Notes: generated from the letters alone by a model not told the origin. A DNA stretch of 64,000 nucleotides from Aquimarina sp. MAR_2010_214 (GCF_002846555.1 NZ_PJMS01000001.1:3286001-3350000), one strand, 5' to 3'; numbered from the stretch's first letter, positions 38,186 through 47,031 are shown. A program made the numbers and translations.

Positions 38186-38681
38186 AATACCAACTTTAGT
38201 TTAAAAAAATGGTTCAAAAGAAGCACTGTATAAATTCTAAAATATCTCGATCGGACTTACATAAAATGCAGTACCACTGGAATTATCACATCAAACTTCA
38301 TCTAACGACAAGAATGATAGTACTTCGATCAGAATGTTTGCCGAGTTTACTCAAAAGTAACACCAGTTAAAAAATCGACCTATTAATGAACCAATCTAAA
38401 GATATGAAACATCTGTTTTTTACGCTTCGTTAGCTCAAGGAATTAATCGGATTCTGATGTGGGGAATGTTTGAAAACGGGGTAATTATTTTTTACGATAA
38501 GAGGTTGACGTTAAGTGGTTTAAAAGTACGTAAAAAAAGTCAAGCTATTACGGTTTAAATGTGAAAATTCCCTTAAAATTAATGAAAGAGCTATTTTGTA
38601 GAGACTTGAATGTCTGTACTTTGTTTTAAGAATACTTGGTTGAAGAAGGTAGAAACGAACTTTTCAAAATGCTCAATACTT
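38186..38681. other. Non-coding flank upstream of the IS110 transposase
   Basis: 496 bp without a gene. In IS110 elements of one main group, the non-coding end upstream of the transposase encodes the bridge RNA that chooses target and donor sites. That RNA could lie in about 38186-38400. I see no strong hairpin by eye. Position and family are the only evidence. Confidence 0.3.
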
Positions 38682-39284
38682 TTATCTCTTAAACCCAAAT
38701 CTGTTGAGTGCTTCAGAAGAAAGCTGGTACTCACTCAGACACTTTTGCAAGTCTACTTTTAAGTGATACTCATTATTACGAGGTCTAGGTACATACCCTG
38801 TTTTCACTGCATCAGAATTGAAAATTAGCAATAGTTTTTCAATTCCTTTTTGTTGATTGCGCATTTTCTTTATAGACTTTGATTTTTTACTCGGAAAGAA
38901 AGATTTGGCGACATTAAATGCTTCTCCCATTAATGAATCATTATTGTTCTTGGCTGTGATGTCATTGGGCTGAAAATTATCATGCCCTAGATCTACTGTA
39001 TATGAATCGAAGGTTAATTCACCGATATTTCCTTTGAGTAATTCTTTAACACCAAAGAGAATTACTAAATCCGTCATTATCCGATTAGCTGCCTCAAACA
39101 AAGTTACTTCAGGATATGGGCCGGTATCTGTCTTCTCTCTTTTTAATTTGGTTAGAAACGCAAAGATATTTGACGATTGTACGATTGGATCTATCTCTTC
39201 CATAAGGTCAAGATAATCCTCTATGGTTTTATCAATGTTTTGCGATGTTAATTTCCTCGGGAATTTATCTAGTGGTTTTTTCAT
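38682..39284 (-). CDS. Hypothetical cytosolic protein
   Basis: 200 residues without signal peptide or membrane segment. It is helical, with a basic middle stretch (FFPSKKSKSIKKMRNQQKG). The pattern EVTLFEAANRIMTDLVILFG and GELTFDSYTVDLGHDN suggests a folded alpha/beta domain, but no family was recognised. It lies between the IS110 remnant and a toxin remnant, a region that has collected debris. Confidence 0.45.
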   Translation of the reverse strand: MKKPLDKFPRKLTSQNIDKTIEDYLDLMEEIDPIVQSSNIFAFLTKLKREKTDTGPYPEVTLFEAANRIMTDLVILFGVKELLKGNIGELTFDSYTVDLGHDNFQPNDITAKNNNDSLMGEAFNVAKSFFPSKKSKSIKKMRNQQKGIEKLLLIFNSDAVKTGYVPRPRNNEYHLKVDLQKCLSEYQLSSEALNRFGFKR

Positions 39285-39304
39285 CTTAGACTAAAGATAT
39301 GAAT

Positions 39305-39430
39305 TTAAAGGTGTTTAACCACATCCATTTCTTCTTCAAGAACACGAATAACCTCAATCACTTTACCTTCCACAATATAGAAAATGTAATGCTTATTGAT
39401 TTTTCTTGACAAAAACCTCAAGCCATTTGA
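39305..39430 (-). pseudogene. Truncated ParE/RelE-like toxin remnant
   Basis: The minus strand encodes SNGLRFLSRKINKHYIFYIV followed by EGKVIEVIRVLEEEMDVVKHL and a stop. This is the C-terminal half of a ParE/RelE-type toxin (compare HxIFYxxxxxxxxxxRVLxxxMD). The frame is closed by a stop shortly upstream and no start or antitoxin gene is present, so it is a remnant. Confidence 0.6.
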
Positions 39431-39808
39431 ACCAAGTTCATCACTTAATCACAACTTTTTTCTGTGATAACTTATATCTGTAATTCAATCATTTAACGGT
39501 GTGATTTGATTCTGATAATCAGAATGTTACCTCATTACATCTGTACAACTGGCACGTGTTTTGTAATGCTTTAAATAACCCTTAAGCAACGCTTAGGGGA
39601 GATGTCTGTACGCCGTAGGCACAATTAGAGCGCAGCGTCAAAAAAGGTATTAACGACTTCAACCAATAGCGGGGAATATATGAGTCAGCCAAACCAATCA
39701 ACATAACTACCACCAAACAAATAATCATTCATAGGGGTATGGATGTGTAGCCTGTGACCTGTGCATGGGATGGGCTGCTTGAGCAAGATTTATTAAATCT
39801 AGGTAGGT
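39431..39808. other. Intergenic region upstream of the relaxase, likely oriT region
   Basis: Holds the hairpin described at 39579-39607 and further short inverted repeats (TGT..GCC-GTA-GGC.ACA at 39605-39622). An AT-rich stretch covers 39700-39735. Origins of transfer usually lie next to the relaxase gene, so this is the best place for oriT. No small gene recognised. Confidence 0.45.
39579..39607 (+). other. Candidate oriT: 9-bp hairpin followed by TGTCT
   Basis: CCCTTAAGC (39579-39587) and GCTTAGGGG (39591-39599) form a 9-bp stem with one G-T pair and loop AAC. Four bases later comes TGTCT (39603-39607). In R388-type MobF origins, a hairpin is followed a few bases later by TGTCT and the nick, so a nick after 39607 is predicted. 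The relaxase here is also MobF-like. This is an analogy, not proof. Confidence 0.45.
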
Positions 39809-42520
39809 ATGTTAACATCAAATAACGGAATGACAGCAAAGGAATCGATTGACTATTATTCGTCAAGTCTTCCTAGAGAGGGTTACTACTTTGCAGATAC
39901 AGAAGTGAGTTTCTGGTCTGGGAAAGGTGCTGCTATGCTTGGATTGGAAGGAGAGGTCATCAAGCAGGATTTTGATAATGTTTGTAACAACAAACACCCA
40001 CAAGATCGCACCAAGTTAAAACCCCGCCAAGGCGAAAATATGAAAGCCACAAATGACCTTACTGTGGGTATGCCTAAATGGTATTCGATGGCGCGTGCCT
40101 TTACCAAAGATGAAACGTTGAAACAGGAATTGACCGATATTCTTATCAATGCTGTCAAGAACACGAATGGATTTATGGAATCTATGATGCAAACTCGCAA
40201 ACATATAGGGCTGGCAACCCGTGACGAGTTTACTGATAATGCGGTGTTTTCTAATTATTTACAATCTACATCACGCCCCGTAAATGGCGTTGCAATGATG
40301 CAGGATCACGTCCATATGGTTATTCATAATCTAACTTACGTGGAAGAAAAGAATCGCTTTCACGCGGCACAATTGGGAGAAATCTATAAGAATCGCCCGC
40401 TTATTGAAGATTATTTCCATAATGAGCTAGCCAAAGGGCTGATTGCCCATAATATCCCCTTTACGCGAGAGAATGGTAAAGCGCAATTACTTACTATTTC
40501 CCGCGAAGGGGTGGAGGCATTTTCTGCACGTACTGCACAGATTGATGCATTCTGTAAAGCCAATAACATTACTGACCCCAAGATCAAGGGTGAGCTGGGG
40601 GCAAAGCTACGAGAGAATAAAAAAAATGCATTACCAAACGATCAACTAAGAGCTTATTGGAATGAACTATTATCCGATGCAGATCGCAAAGCCATTGATA
40701 ATATTCGCAACGACGATAATACCACACCGCCTATTTCCTCTGAGCAAGCACTTGCATTTGCGTTGGAACATCATCTGGAAAATGAATCCCGTGTAGGTGA
40801 AAGACAAATGCTTCAAACCGCTTTGAAACACGGTATAGGAACGGTTGATTTTGAAGAAATACGTGATGCTTACCACAAATATGGTGTGCTACAAGTGACG
40901 GGTGAAAAGGGAGAAGCCCTAACCACTCTCAAATCGATATTTAACCGCGAACAGGAAACGAACAAGATTGTTCGTGAGGGTCGATGGAGTCACCCATCTC
41001 ATACTGAATTCGACCATGCCATACCGGAATTTCTCAGCAAGAAGCAGAAAGATACGATACAAGGTTTATGGCACTCAACCAACAAGGTCGATTTGGTAAA
41101 AGGACTTGCTGGTGCAGGGAAGACCACCACCATTAAAACCTTTGTTGATGGAATAGAGGAAGAGAATAGGAAAGTGCTTGCTACCGCACCTACGCTAAGT
41201 GCCACAAAGAATCTTGCAGAAGATGGATTCCGTCATACGGTTACTACTGCAAAATTGTTACACAGTAAGGAGTTACAGGAGGAATATCAGGATCAGGTGG
41301 TATTGGTCGATGAATCGGGAATGTTGGGTGAGCTGGATATGCATAAGTTACTGGTTATGTCTGAAGAGTACAATATGCGTGTAGTATTGGTGGGTGATGA
41401 TAAACAACATTCTGCCGTACCGCGTGGTGAACCTTTCCGGTTATTGCAAAAATATGCAGGGGTTGAGGTATATGAATTGGATGAAATACGTCGTCAGAAA
41501 AGCGAACGCTATCGTAAAGCAGTAAGCTTCTTGAGCAAGGGAGAAGCAGTATATGGATTTCAACAACTAGATCAAATGGGCGTGATTAAAGAGATAGATG
41601 ATAAAGAGCGCTATAAAGCACTCGCCAATGATTATGTGGAAGCGGTAACAAGCGGTCAATCTGCGTTGATAGTGTCCCCTACTCACGTAGAAAAAGATTT
41701 AGTCACCGCTGAGGTAAGGAAAAAGCTTAAAGAAGTTGGACGTATCGAGCAGGAAGGAATCATTGTTAATGTTCATCACCAGAAGCACTTTTCTACAGCT
41801 CAGAAAAAAGATGCTCGTTATTATGAGGTAGGACAGAAGATAGAATTAAACCAGAATGTTCACGGATTTAGCAAAGGTGATAAACTGAAAGTAATCGGCT
41901 TTGCAGATAATGCGTTGATCGTAGAAAATACGATAGGCAAGGTAGGTGACTTGAGACTAGCAAATGCCAAACGATTTAACCTATATGAATATAAAGAAAA
42001 AGAATTTGCCACAGGGGATACTATCCGTATTACCAAAGGAGGGGCTAGCGCCATTAAAGGGACAAAAACCCGATTTGACGCTAATAGCCGATATAAGATT
42101 GAAGGTTATACAAAAGAAGGTGATTTCAAGCTAGAAGGTGGTCGCATCCTTTCTAAAGAGTTTGGTAATATTGACCATGCAATTGTCACCACTTCACATA
42201 GCTCACAGGGGCAGACCGTGGATAATGTGTTTATTGCTAATTCTAGTAAATCCTTTGGATTAGCTACCAATCTCAAACAGTTTTATGTGTCAGCGAGTCG
42301 CGGCAAGTTCAATATCAAGGTCTATACCGATGATAAGCAGGAGTTATTAAAACAAGTGCAAAAAACCAGCGAACGTCAAACTGCAACCGAACTTTTGGAA
42401 AAAGGGAACGGTTTTTGGAAAAGTAAAATGGAAGAAGCCATTGAAATGGCACGCCGTACTCAAGCCGCCATTGAACGCCAGATGCAAGATCGTGATCGTG
42501 ATATAAACCCTTCCCGTTAA
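39809..42520 (+). CDS. MobF-type relaxase-helicase (TraA/TrwC-like)
   Basis: 903 residues. The relaxase domain has a tyrosine pair (Y16-Y17), SGKGAAMLGLEGEV and the metal triad HVHMVIH near residues 166-172. The helicase domain has Walker A GLAGAGKTTT near 432 and Walker B VVLVDESGML near 496, a RecD-like layout, with SHSSQGQTVDNVFI near 795. It nicks oriT, stays covalently bound to the strand and unwinds the DNA for transfer. MobF relaxases are uncommon in Bacteroidota ICEs as far as I know. Two paralogous small genes follow. Confidence 0.85.
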   Translation: MLTSNNGMTAKESIDYYSSSLPREGYYFADTEVSFWSGKGAAMLGLEGEVIKQDFDNVCNNKHPQDRTKLKPRQGENMKATNDLTVGMPKWYSMARAFTKDETLKQELTDILINAVKNTNGFMESMMQTRKHIGLATRDEFTDNAVFSNYLQSTSRPVNGVAMMQDHVHMVIHNLTYVEEKNRFHAAQLGEIYKNRPLIEDYFHNELAKGLIAHNIPFTRENGKAQLLTISREGVEAFSARTAQIDAFCKANNITDPKIKGELGAKLRENKKNALPNDQLRAYWNELLSDADRKAIDNIRNDDNTTPPISSEQALAFALEHHLENESRVGERQMLQTALKHGIGTVDFEEIRDAYHKYGVLQVTGEKGEALTTLKSIFNREQETNKIVREGRWSHPSHTEFDHAIPEFLSKKQKDTIQGLWHSTNKVDLVKGLAGAGKTTTIKTFVDGIEEENRKVLATAPTLSATKNLAEDGFRHTVTTAKLLHSKELQEEYQDQVVLVDESGMLGELDMHKLLVMSEEYNMRVVLVGDDKQHSAVPRGEPFRLLQKYAGVEVYELDEIRRQKSERYRKAVSFLSKGEAVYGFQQLDQMGVIKEIDDKERYKALANDYVEAVTSGQSALIVSPTHVEKDLVTAEVRKKLKEVGRIEQEGIIVNVHHQKHFSTAQKKDARYYEVGQKIELNQNVHGFSKGDKLKVIGFADNALIVENTIGKVGDLRLANAKRFNLYEYKEKEFATGDTIRITKGGASAIKGTKTRFDANSRYKIEGYTKEGDFKLEGGRILSKEFGNIDHAIVTTSHSSQGQTVDNVFIANSSKSFGLATNLKQFYVSASRGKFNIKVYTDDKQELLKQVQKTSERQTATELLEKGNGFWKSKMEEAIEMARRTQAAIERQMQDRDRDINPSR

Positions 42521-42538
42521 TAGTAAAATGTTGTTGAT

Positions 42539-43012
42539 ATGAAAAAAGATAAAACAGTGTCCTTTGTAGATAGAGAAAACCTCAAACGAGGGATTATTTC
42601 CGAAGTGGCACATCAGGAATGCTATATAAAAGAGCGTGGGGTCAATGCAAATCCTCATTCGGTGATTTTTGAACATAATGATGGAACCAAAGATTCGTTA
42701 AAATATGTGCAGTTGACCGGAGAGCGGTTTTTACCCAAAGACAATATTATTCTGTTGTTCTTCAGTCAGGCAACGGTTACGGTTACAGGAAAGCAACTAC
42801 ATACACTGTTTGATGATTTGGCAAATCAGATTGTATCATCCGTGAAGGTATTCCAGTCACAAATTCCAGCCAATGATGTACATCCTGACGTAGCACTTGT
42901 TATGGATATTCAGGTAAAGTATCACGATGCCAAGATAGAACAACACACTGATGAGGCAAAACGAAGTGACTTTAAACAAAAGAACAAAACAGGTAATTTC
43001 TTTACTAAATAA
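42539..43012 (+). CDS. Hypothetical protein, paralogue 1 of relaxase-linked pair
   Basis: 157 residues, cytosolic, beta-rich. The middle (NIILLFFSQATVTVTGKQLHTL) and end (MDIQVKYHDAKIEQ) align with the next gene (RIILFYQQMTVNIYGYNMAKL, TDIQVEYKDKDIEQ). It lies 18 bp after the relaxase gene, so it is probably part of the transfer operon. A role in the relaxosome is possible (inference from position only). Confidence 0.6.
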   Translation: MKKDKTVSFVDRENLKRGIISEVAHQECYIKERGVNANPHSVIFEHNDGTKDSLKYVQLTGERFLPKDNIILLFFSQATVTVTGKQLHTLFDDLANQIVSSVKVFQSQIPANDVHPDVALVMDIQVKYHDAKIEQHTDEAKRSDFKQKNKTGNFFTK

Positions 43013-43448
43013 TATCTTATGTAATAGGGGGCAGGTTTTGTCCGTACCTGTTTCTCAACCCTGTTTTGAAATAGGTTCAGATGAGCAGAAATATCCGTAT
43101 TCTTTGACGATGCATCTCAAAGGGGGTGATGTACAAAAATCAGTTAGTTACTTATATCTTTTGGCAAACAATTATGATCGTAATGAACGCATCATCCTAT
43201 TTTATCAACAGATGACGGTTAATATCTATGGTTACAATATGGCTAAGTTGCATGATTTTTTAGATAAGCGGAGGGTATCCTCAATATCTGTCCATGACTT
43301 GCACTCATTACCATTAAATAGAGGGAATAAGAAGGCTATCATTACAGATATTCAGGTAGAATACAAAGACAAAGACATCGAGCAAGAAATTGAGCAAATG
43401 CGTCAACACGCCTTTAGCAAAAAAGGCAATTCAGGTCATAGCCGTTAA
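42951..43448 (+). CDS. Hypothetical protein, paralogue 2 of relaxase-linked pair
   Basis: 165 residues from the ATG at 42951, which overlaps the previous gene by 62 bp; the true start may be a later non-ATG codon, since the conserved part begins near residue 45. Shares YLYLLA.., (I)ILF..Q.TV and TDIQVEY.DKDIEQ with its neighbour, indicating tandem duplication. Function unknown. Confidence 0.55.
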   Translation: MRQNEVTLNKRTKQVISLLNNILCNRGQVLSVPVSQPCFEIGSDEQKYPYSLTMHLKGGDVQKSVSYLYLLANNYDRNERIILFYQQMTVNIYGYNMAKLHDFLDKRRVSSISVHDLHSLPLNRGNKKAIITDIQVEYKDKDIEQEIEQMRQHAFSKKGNSGHSR

Positions 43449-43465
43449 CACTCCAAACACATCTT

Positions 43466-43485
43466 ATGAAACGCTAGCGTTTCAT
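43466..43485. repeat. 20-bp perfect palindrome
   Basis: ATGAAACGCTAGCGTTTCAT is a perfect palindrome 17 bp after the last gene of the relaxase operon and 15 bp before structured element A1. It may be an operator, a terminator stem or a recombination site. A different 20-bp perfect palindrome lies at 48372-48391 on the same side of element A2. Confidence 0.5.
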
Positions 43486-43500
43486 TCCACACCACAAGGA

Positions 43501-43623
43501 ATCGTTACCCGAATGGGACGAAACTCATCCAAGATGAGGTTCGGGTGAGGTTATTATTTGGTCATATTCCTTATGAGCGAATGATTAGCGAATAGAGTCC
43601 GGTTTATCTCAGATAAATGTGCA
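43501..43623 (+). ncRNA. Structured element family A, copy 1
   Basis: Aligns over its length with 48569-48674. Shared blocks: ATCGTTACCC, ATGGGACGAAAC, GGTTCGG, AGCGAATAGAG and ATGTGC. Between them lie three hairpins whose stems differ in sequence from copy 2: CTCATC/GATGAG (43524-43538), TCATA/TATGA (43562-43576) and TTTATCT/AGATAAA (43603-43617). Conserved loops and linkers with varying stems indicate selection on structure. Strand is assumed. Function unknown. Confidence 0.6.
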
Positions 43624-43665
43624 CTTCATCATAAGTTGCAACATCTCAATCAATAAGGGTATTAT

Positions 43666-43731
43666 CTACTTTATACCCAAACACCCTATTACTAAAACAC
43701 TCACTATCGCTATTGCTACGATCACAGCCAT
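43666..43731 (-). CDS. Possible 21-residue hydrophobic peptide
   Basis: The frame encodes MAVIVAIAIVSVLVIGCLGI followed by K and stop. It is a single hydrophobic helix, like type I toxin peptides or small membrane proteins. It lies between element A1 and a strong terminator hairpin. No SD sequence and no homologue near copy A2, so it may be chance. Confidence 0.2.
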   Translation of the reverse strand: MAVIVAIAIVSVLVIGCLGIK

Positions 43732-43756
43732 AATCACTGATGCCGCTAGAAAATGA

Positions 43757-43787
43757 GAAGGCTATATGGCACAGCCATATAGCCTTC
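43757..43787. terminator. Strong 14-bp hairpin, likely bidirectional terminator
   Basis: GAAGGCTATATGGC and GCCATATAGCCTTC are perfect complements around loop ACA. It lies between convergent gene blocks (relaxase operon on plus, 43926-48340 genes on minus) and would stop transcription from both. Confidence 0.75.
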
Positions 43788-43877
43788 CTTCTTTACCAAG
43801 CAGCATTTCAGGATAGTTGGTGCTATCCCTCTGCTCGGTTATCGGCAAGGTGGAGTAAGATATACCCGCCGTATTTC

Positions 43878-43919
43878 ATTGAGGTGAGAGAACCGGAACT
43901 TTTGCCCCCTCACCTCAAT
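43878..43919. repeat. 11-bp inverted repeat, AGGTGA-type hairpin 1
   Basis: ATTGAGGTGAG and CTCACCTCAAT are perfect complements with a 20-nt loop. It lies 6 bp after the stop of the last minus-strand gene of module A. Related stems containing GAGGTGA/TCACCTC occur at 44932-44962 and, more weakly, at 52917-52944, so it belongs to a small family of intergenic hairpins. Confidence 0.55.
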
Positions 43920-43925
43920 CTAATA

Positions 43926-44324
43926 TTATGCTATCTCACGTTCTGGCACAAGCCCATCTAACAACACTTTAACGGTATCCCTATTTGTAATGAGCGTGCC
44001 TTGTTCTTTGGCGATCTTCTCATACACCCATAATGGAAATTTACCTACAAAGTCATTATCTTTTCTAGCATCCATACCGACTAACTCTTTATGATTGCCA
44101 TTGATACGGATATAGGCACGTGATAGCTGTTCTTTACCGTTATCCTTTAACCCGAATCCGTGTGCGATTTCTATTTCACCCGTAAATGGTTTTATGAGCA
44201 CAGCTAAAAACGTAAAATCAAATTCCGGTATGATCCATTTAACGACAGGCAGAAATGTATCAAATTTCCGTTGTGTTTTTCCGTTATCGATCAGTTGTTG
44301 ATATTCGTTTGCAGTAAATAACAT
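43926..44324 (-). CDS. Hypothetical protein, possibly DUF2958-like
   Basis: 132 residues, cytosolic. The central stretch FLPVVKWIIPEFDFTFLAVL followed by ETGEI-like GEIEIAHGFG resembles DUF2958 proteins found on mobile elements, but the match is weak. It starts right after the stop of the upstream gene (TGA-ATG), with GAGGGGGC as SD. Last gene of module A. Confidence 0.5.
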   Translation of the reverse strand: MLFTANEYQQLIDNGKTQRKFDTFLPVVKWIIPEFDFTFLAVLIKPFTGEIEIAHGFGLKDNGKEQLSRAYIRINGNHKELVGMDARKDNDFVGKFPLWVYEKIAKEQGTLITNRDTVKVLLDGLVPEREIA

Positions 44325-44804
44325 TCATGCCCCCTCGTTTTTAGATTCCGATTGTAATTCGTGTAGTCGATAGCGTATAGCATTATTAGCTTCTTCAAAG
44401 ATTTCATCGGATATATTATCGTACAAATCTTCTGCTTCTCCATAATTCATATCTGGCAAGAGATCCTTTGCTGTCTCTAATATGGTATCCACACCGATAA
44501 TGAATTGTTTTTTCAAATCATCGTCTTGTACCTCAAAGTCAAAACCATCTGGTATAGGCTTTTTAGTGATTAAATATCCGATACGATTTACCAGATGATA
44601 GCCGCTGGAAATAATGATCATTGTATCACCTTCCAGTATTGTCCAAATATGCTCTGGTTTCTGACTCAAGATATAATCTAGTTCTTCCTCAGAAGTTTCA
44701 AACATAAATCCACCCCAACTAGTATCTTCAACTAAATGATTTTGCTTTGGATGGAACACTTCCCAGAAATCTTCATCTCGTATAATTAATGTATTATGTG
44801 TCAT
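44325..44804 (-). CDS. Hypothetical acidic protein of module A
   Basis: 159 residues with the start set at 44804, because AGGAG lies 9 bp before that ATG; the longer frame (44834) lacks one. Acidic, cytosolic, pattern EDFWEVFHPKQNHLVEDTSW and TILEGDTMIIISSGYHLVNR. The start overlaps the stop of a 37-codon frame with its own SD. Function unknown. Confidence 0.6.
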   Translation of the reverse strand: MTHNTLIIRDEDFWEVFHPKQNHLVEDTSWGGFMFETSEEELDYILSQKPEHIWTILEGDTMIIISSGYHLVNRIGYLITKKPIPDGFDFEVQDDDLKKQFIIGVDTILETAKDLLPDMNYGEAEDLYDNISDEIFEEANNAIRYRLHELQSESKNEGA

Positions 44805-44907
44805 TTTCGTTGCTCCTGTCTTCTGTAAGATCAATATTATAATGCCTATCCGCTATATGGATAAGATCAGATGAGCTATTGCCAAATTGTACACTTTCCG
44901 ATTCCAT
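44794..44907 (-). CDS. Small 37-residue protein with strong SD
   Basis: ATG at 44907 is preceded by AAAGGAG at 7 bp. The product starts MESESVQFGNSSSDLIHIAD and ends SNENDT; its stop overlaps the next start by several bases. The strong SD and coupling indicate a real leader peptide or small protein. It would be missed by length cut-offs. Confidence 0.5.
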   Translation of the reverse strand: MESESVQFGNSSSDLIHIADRHYNIDLTEDRSNENDT

Positions 44908-44931
44908 TTTTTTCTCCTTTATTCAATGGTT

Positions 44932-44962
44932 GAGGTGAAGGCACATGAAGCACCCTCACCTC
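44932..44962. repeat. AGGTGA-type hairpin 2
   Basis: GAGGTGA (44932-44938) and TCACCTC (44956-44962) pair, with an added GG/CC. It sits between the ParB stop and the small SD-led gene. Intercistronic position in an operon suggests attenuation or mRNA processing rather than full termination. Confidence 0.5.
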
Positions 44963-44971
44963 TGATGTGGT

Positions 44972-46636
44972 TTATGCTTCTGCCTGATGTTCAAACTGCA
45001 TCAATTTAGGACAATAAGCGTGTTTAAGCTGTTCTTGATCCTCATTTTGTAATGCCTCTGGATTTGCATAGTAGTCAACCAAAACAGCAATCAAAGCCTT
45101 GCGTTTGAGATTGTGCAATCTCTGACCAATCGATGCCCCGCAATCATCTGCGATTTGCAACAATTGATCTTTCTTGAAAAGCGTGAAATAAGATTCGTCT
45201 GGTGTCCATCCTTCGCGCACATCAATATCTAAATCTCTAGCCACTTGATGAAAAATACTATTCTCAGATTCTTCTTTTTCAAAAGTTTCTTGTCCAAAAC
45301 TCATCGCTACCAATAATGAAAACACATGATTCAGTTCAAAATCATTCAACGCTTTAAGGGCTTCATAGAGTGCCGTATAATCTAAATTAGAATAAGATTC
45401 CCAACTATTTTTAAATTGAAGTTCTAACGGCGTAAGATAACTTTCAATATGCTCTAATAAATGTACTAAAGCTCTATTTTCCTCTGTTATTGGATCGTGT
45501 AGGCTCAATGCTTTATGAAACTTAACCTTAACGTTTTCATTGTTTTTCAGTCGTTGGATTATATCAATTTCTAGGGCTTTTCGGGGATTTGTAGCTATTT
45601 CATTTTGTACTAGAATGGTCTTGTGATTAGCAAAATACCCGTAAGCTTTCTTACTAAATTCCGAACGTTCTTTCGGCGTTGAGTCGGTGATTTTCTTGGT
45701 ATTTTCACGTATCACTAGTTCTTTATGAATTTCTACTTTACCGTCCATCCGATAATGGATAATCACACCGCCATTTTCACCTTCTTCGGCATCCTCATAG
45801 CGCCAGTGTTCAAAATTATCGCCCCGCTCGATGCCGACCCAATCCACCACCGGATCGTTTTCATAGTCCTGCATTAGTTGATCTACTGCTTTATCTTGCA
45901 ATTGAAGAAACTGCTCTACATCATCAAAATAGGTATTATCATCTGCCTCAAATAAATCGGTGGTGATACCGCCTGTATATTCTTCTTTATCAAATAGAGC
46001 CATTGATACACTTGGTTTATCATTGATTAAGAACTCTCTTATGCGATTTGCATCCATCTTCCAATCATCTTTAATACGGCTAACAATAGCGTTTTGATCT
46101 TCTGAATTTCCCATTGCCAAGGCTTCGGCTTGTGAAAGATTAATTTTACCTTCACGATATAGGGCTTTACTCTCATCACCCAGATTAGTAAGCAGTAAAC
46201 GACGTTTGATCAGTTGAATAGATACGCTTGATTGTGCTGCCACTTCTTCCAGATTCACGCCTTGTTTAGTGAGTGTAAAAAATACGTCGGCTTCATCTAG
46301 CGGGTGCATCTGTTCACGTTGTATATTTTCGACAAGGGCGATTTCTAAATTATCGTTAGCACTCTTGTTTTCTATGATAAGAACCCGCACTTGATAATTT
46401 CCGTCAATCTTGCCAAGCTCTAGCAAATGATTAAGTGCGCGATACCTTCTACCACCAGCAACAACCGTATAACCTTCATCATTTTTAGTGACTATAAGGT
46501 TTTGTAATAACCCTATTTGATTGATGCTTTGTGCGAGTTGTTCAATCTTTTCTTGATCGAATGATTTACGCGGGTTGCTTTCGTTGTTGGTGATTTCAGA
46601 TAGTTGAATAATTTGTTCTTTTTGTTGTGTAGCCAT
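44972..46636 (-). CDS. ParB-like partition/nuclease-fold protein
   Basis: 554 residues with the start at 46636, where AGGAGTAAG precedes the ATG; the longer frame adds 16 residues before this SD. The ParB N-terminal domain is clear: NPRKSFDQEKIEQLAQSI, GGRRYRAL at 61-68 and ENIQREQMHPLDE near 106, followed by the HTH (EEVAAQSSVSIQLIKRRLLL). The long C-terminal region is helical and ends near YCPKLMQF. ParB proteins bind DNA and CTP for segregation of plasmids and ICEs. No ParA gene lies nearby. A 3' remnant of a second copy is at 52729-52773. Confidence 0.85.
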   Translation of the reverse strand: MATQQKEQIIQLSEITNNESNPRKSFDQEKIEQLAQSINQIGLLQNLIVTKNDEGYTVVAGGRRYRALNHLLELGKIDGNYQVRVLIIENKSANDNLEIALVENIQREQMHPLDEADVFFTLTKQGVNLEEVAAQSSVSIQLIKRRLLLTNLGDESKALYREGKINLSQAEALAMGNSEDQNAIVSRIKDDWKMDANRIREFLINDKPSVSMALFDKEEYTGGITTDLFEADDNTYFDDVEQFLQLQDKAVDQLMQDYENDPVVDWVGIERGDNFEHWRYEDAEEGENGGVIIHYRMDGKVEIHKELVIRENTKKITDSTPKERSEFSKKAYGYFANHKTILVQNEIATNPRKALEIDIIQRLKNNENVKVKFHKALSLHDPITEENRALVHLLEHIESYLTPLELQFKNSWESYSNLDYTALYEALKALNDFELNHVFSLLVAMSFGQETFEKEESENSIFHQVARDLDIDVREGWTPDESYFTLFKKDQLLQIADDCGASIGQRLHNLKRKALIAVLVDYYANPEALQNEDQEQLKHAYCPKLMQFEHQAEA

Positions 46637-46704
46637 TGTACTTACTCCTAATAATGACGTTGAAAAATGGGGATTTAAAGGCATCCCCGAACCTGTTTTA
46701 AAAA

Positions 46705-47022
46705 TTAAGCGTAATGTTCTCGATAAATATCGTGAATCACATCATCCATATGAATATCTTGCCCGCTGGTAGTTCTGCCCCAAGTTGGCACACCGCTAAA
46801 GTTCATCGAAACGGCTTCCTCTCGATCTTTAAGCTGAAGGGCAAGCCATTCGCTCACGCCCCAATATTCTGCAATATCCACTGGCTCACCTTCAGAATCA
46901 AAATGATGTACTAGCTCGATATGTTTGTCGTGTAATTCTTCGCTATCTATTGAATCAAGTAAGCCAATAAAGGGCGACATATTCATCGTTATTTCACGTT
47001 CAACAAATTCATTGATTTTCAT
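46705..47022 (-). CDS. Small hypothetical protein of module A
   Basis: 105 residues, acidic, cytosolic. Pattern DIAEYWGVSEWLALQLKDRE and a His-rich end (DIHMDDVIHDIYREHYA). The leader has AGGGGGCG before the ATG at 47022. It lies between the J-domain block and ParB, 9 bp after the upstream gene. Function unknown. Confidence 0.6.
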   Translation of the reverse strand: MKINEFVEREITMNMSPFIGLLDSIDSEELHDKHIELVHHFDSEGEPVDIAEYWGVSEWLALQLKDREEAVSMNFSGVPTWGRTTSGQDIHMDDVIHDIYREHYA

Positions 47023-47031
47023 AATCGCCCC

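Noticed and set aside
43501..43623. Family A as a hammerhead ribozyme because of GACGAAAC after a short stem
   Set aside because: The essential CUGAUGA segment before that stem is absent in both copies, and the order of stems does not fit.
43740..43961. 73-residue plus-strand open frame
   Set aside because: It runs across the strong terminator hairpin and the AGGTGA hairpin, has no leader signals and overlaps the end of a supported gene on the other strand.
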